A stretch of 6,412 nucleotides of DNA from NCBI GenBank assembly GCA_020440405.1, contig JAGROF010000111.1, positions 1 to 6,412 on the forward strand, in the 5' to 3' direction. Below are positions 5,880 to 6,412 of this stretch, one piece after another. Within the stretch, counting starts at the first letter, position 1. Each line of letters begins with the position of its first letter. The translations under genes and the position numbers were made by a program. The notes beneath the pieces are model-generated. The model saw only the letters and a list, made by a program, of their open reading frames with translations, searched no databases and was not told the origin of the DNA. This stretch comes from Chlamydiia bacterium. Lineage in GTDB: Bacteria; Chlamydiota; Chlamydiia; Chlamydiales; Simkaniaceae.

Positions 5880-6374
5880 ATGGTAAAGTGGATAGAGATC
5901 AACCAACAGTTGCAAGTGGTTTTATCTAAAGAAATTGACTTGCGCCGTGAGATTTTGGGCAACATGAATCAGCAAGAGTATGTGTTGCTGATTGGTGATA
6001 TTGAACTGAAGGACGACCTTTACCGGGAATGCAATCAACTCGCCACACAACTTAAAGAAGTTGTCAAAAAGAGGGGGATGCTCACGCGAAAGTTGTTTGA
6101 TCTCTTACCACCCAATACAATTGGAACCACGCTAGGGGAAATTCTAGACCCCCTCTCCGATAGCGACTCAGAAACCCTTTGCCTCTACAAGCAAACCCAA
6201 GAACTGATTGATAAGATTCACAAGCAGCATCTCCGCAATAAATCGCTCCATGAGATGATCCTCAAGGAGGGTCCCATTGAAATGGATAATCCTGCGATGC
6301 ATGCAGAAACGGTTCAAGGAAAACGGACAACATTGATCACCATCGATTATCCTGAGAAAAAAGGAGACTCCTGA
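5880..6374 (+). CDS. Coiled-coil protein resembling FlgN-type flagellar/type III export chaperones
   Basis: The 164-residue product is largely helical and charged. An N-terminal helix region (about 4-70: INQQLQVVLSKEIDL, NQQEYVLLIGDIE, LYRECNQLATQLKEVVKKRGML) is followed by a Pro/Asp-containing loop (about 76-97) and a second helix (about 98-129) with NKSLHEMIL near its end. A disordered-looking tail finishes it. Size, helix order and the LxxE and RNxxLxxxI spacing resemble FlgN, the cytoplasmic chaperone of hook-filament junction proteins. The similarity is by pattern only, because FlgN sequences diverge widely; a chaperone of a non-flagellar type III system, or an unrelated coiled-coil protein, is also possible. 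No signal peptide or membrane segment. The start is set by GGAGG, and a sigma-54-like site lies upstream. TGA ends it at 6374; what follows lies outside the window, where flgK- or flgL-like genes would support the call. Confidence 0.85.
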   Translation: MVKWIEINQQLQVVLSKEIDLRREILGNMNQQEYVLLIGDIELKDDLYRECNQLATQLKEVVKKRGMLTRKLFDLLPPNTIGTTLGEILDPLSDSDSETLCLYKQTQELIDKIHKQHLRNKSLHEMILKEGPIEMDNPAMHAETVQGKRTTLITIDYPEKKGDS

Positions 6375-6395
6375 TTCTATAGCTAGCAAAAAAAC

Positions 6396-6412
6396 CACAG
6401 AGGACACAGAGA
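6396..6412 (+). repeat. CACAGAG-type short tandem repeat at the window edge
   Basis: After an A7 run, two near-copies of one unit stand in tandem: CACAGAGGA (6396-6404) and CACAGAGA (6405-6412). The array may continue past the window. From memory, intergenic repeats of this CACAGAGGACACAGAG type recur in many unrelated environmental bacterial genomes; I could not check this here. Confidence 0.5.

Noticed and set aside
6168..6407. A 79-codon minus-strand frame opposite the FlgN-like gene
   Set aside because: It is antisense to a gene with a strong GGAGG ribosome site and typical helical composition; it starts within the repeat at the window edge and has no supporting signal.

Overview
The window holds six coding regions and one small transposon-like insertion. 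Base composition looks like the mid-40s percent GC by eye. The gene content suggests a host-associated Gram-negative bacterium. A chlamydia-like organism (environmental Chlamydiota) fits best, because a multi-helix membrane anchor joined to a ULP1/C48-type cysteine protease is an architecture known from chlamydial deubiquitinases. This assignment is an inference; no rRNA or other marker gene is present.

Layout: the 3' end of a membrane-protein gene enters from the left on the + strand (1-389). It converges, with a 5 bp gap, on a block of four minus-strand genes. Read in the direction of transcription, these are mutY (5820 to 4783, A/G-mismatch adenine glycosylase), a membrane-anchored putative C48-like protease (4749 to 3418), a Cu(I) P1B-1 ATPase of the CopA family (3262 to 1160), and a 239-residue protein with one transmembrane helix and TPR-like helices (1114 to 395). 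Divergent from mutY is a + strand gene (5880-6374) for a 164-residue coiled-coil protein resembling FlgN-type secretion chaperones. The window ends in a CACAGAG-type repeat.

The least expected structure is in the 155 bp gap between the protease and the copper ATPase. A 130 bp MITE-like element (3288-3417) has 26 bp imperfect terminal inverted repeats, a CTAG duplication on both sides and a perfect 17 bp palindrome inside. The right-hand CTAG supplies the TAG stop codon of the protease gene. The outer end of the left repeat supplies a good -35 box, 17 bp from a -10-like box just upstream of copA, so the insertion may have given copA its own promoter.

A second regulatory candidate is a near-consensus sigma-54 promoter (5834-5850) in front of the FlgN-like gene. 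Its predicted transcript start leaves a leader just long enough for the strong GGAGG ribosome site.

Possible functional theme (inference): copper export, a candidate host-directed protease and a secretion-chaperone-like gene would fit life in a eukaryotic phagosome or inclusion. MutY is housekeeping DNA repair. No gap longer than 300 bases lacks a gene.
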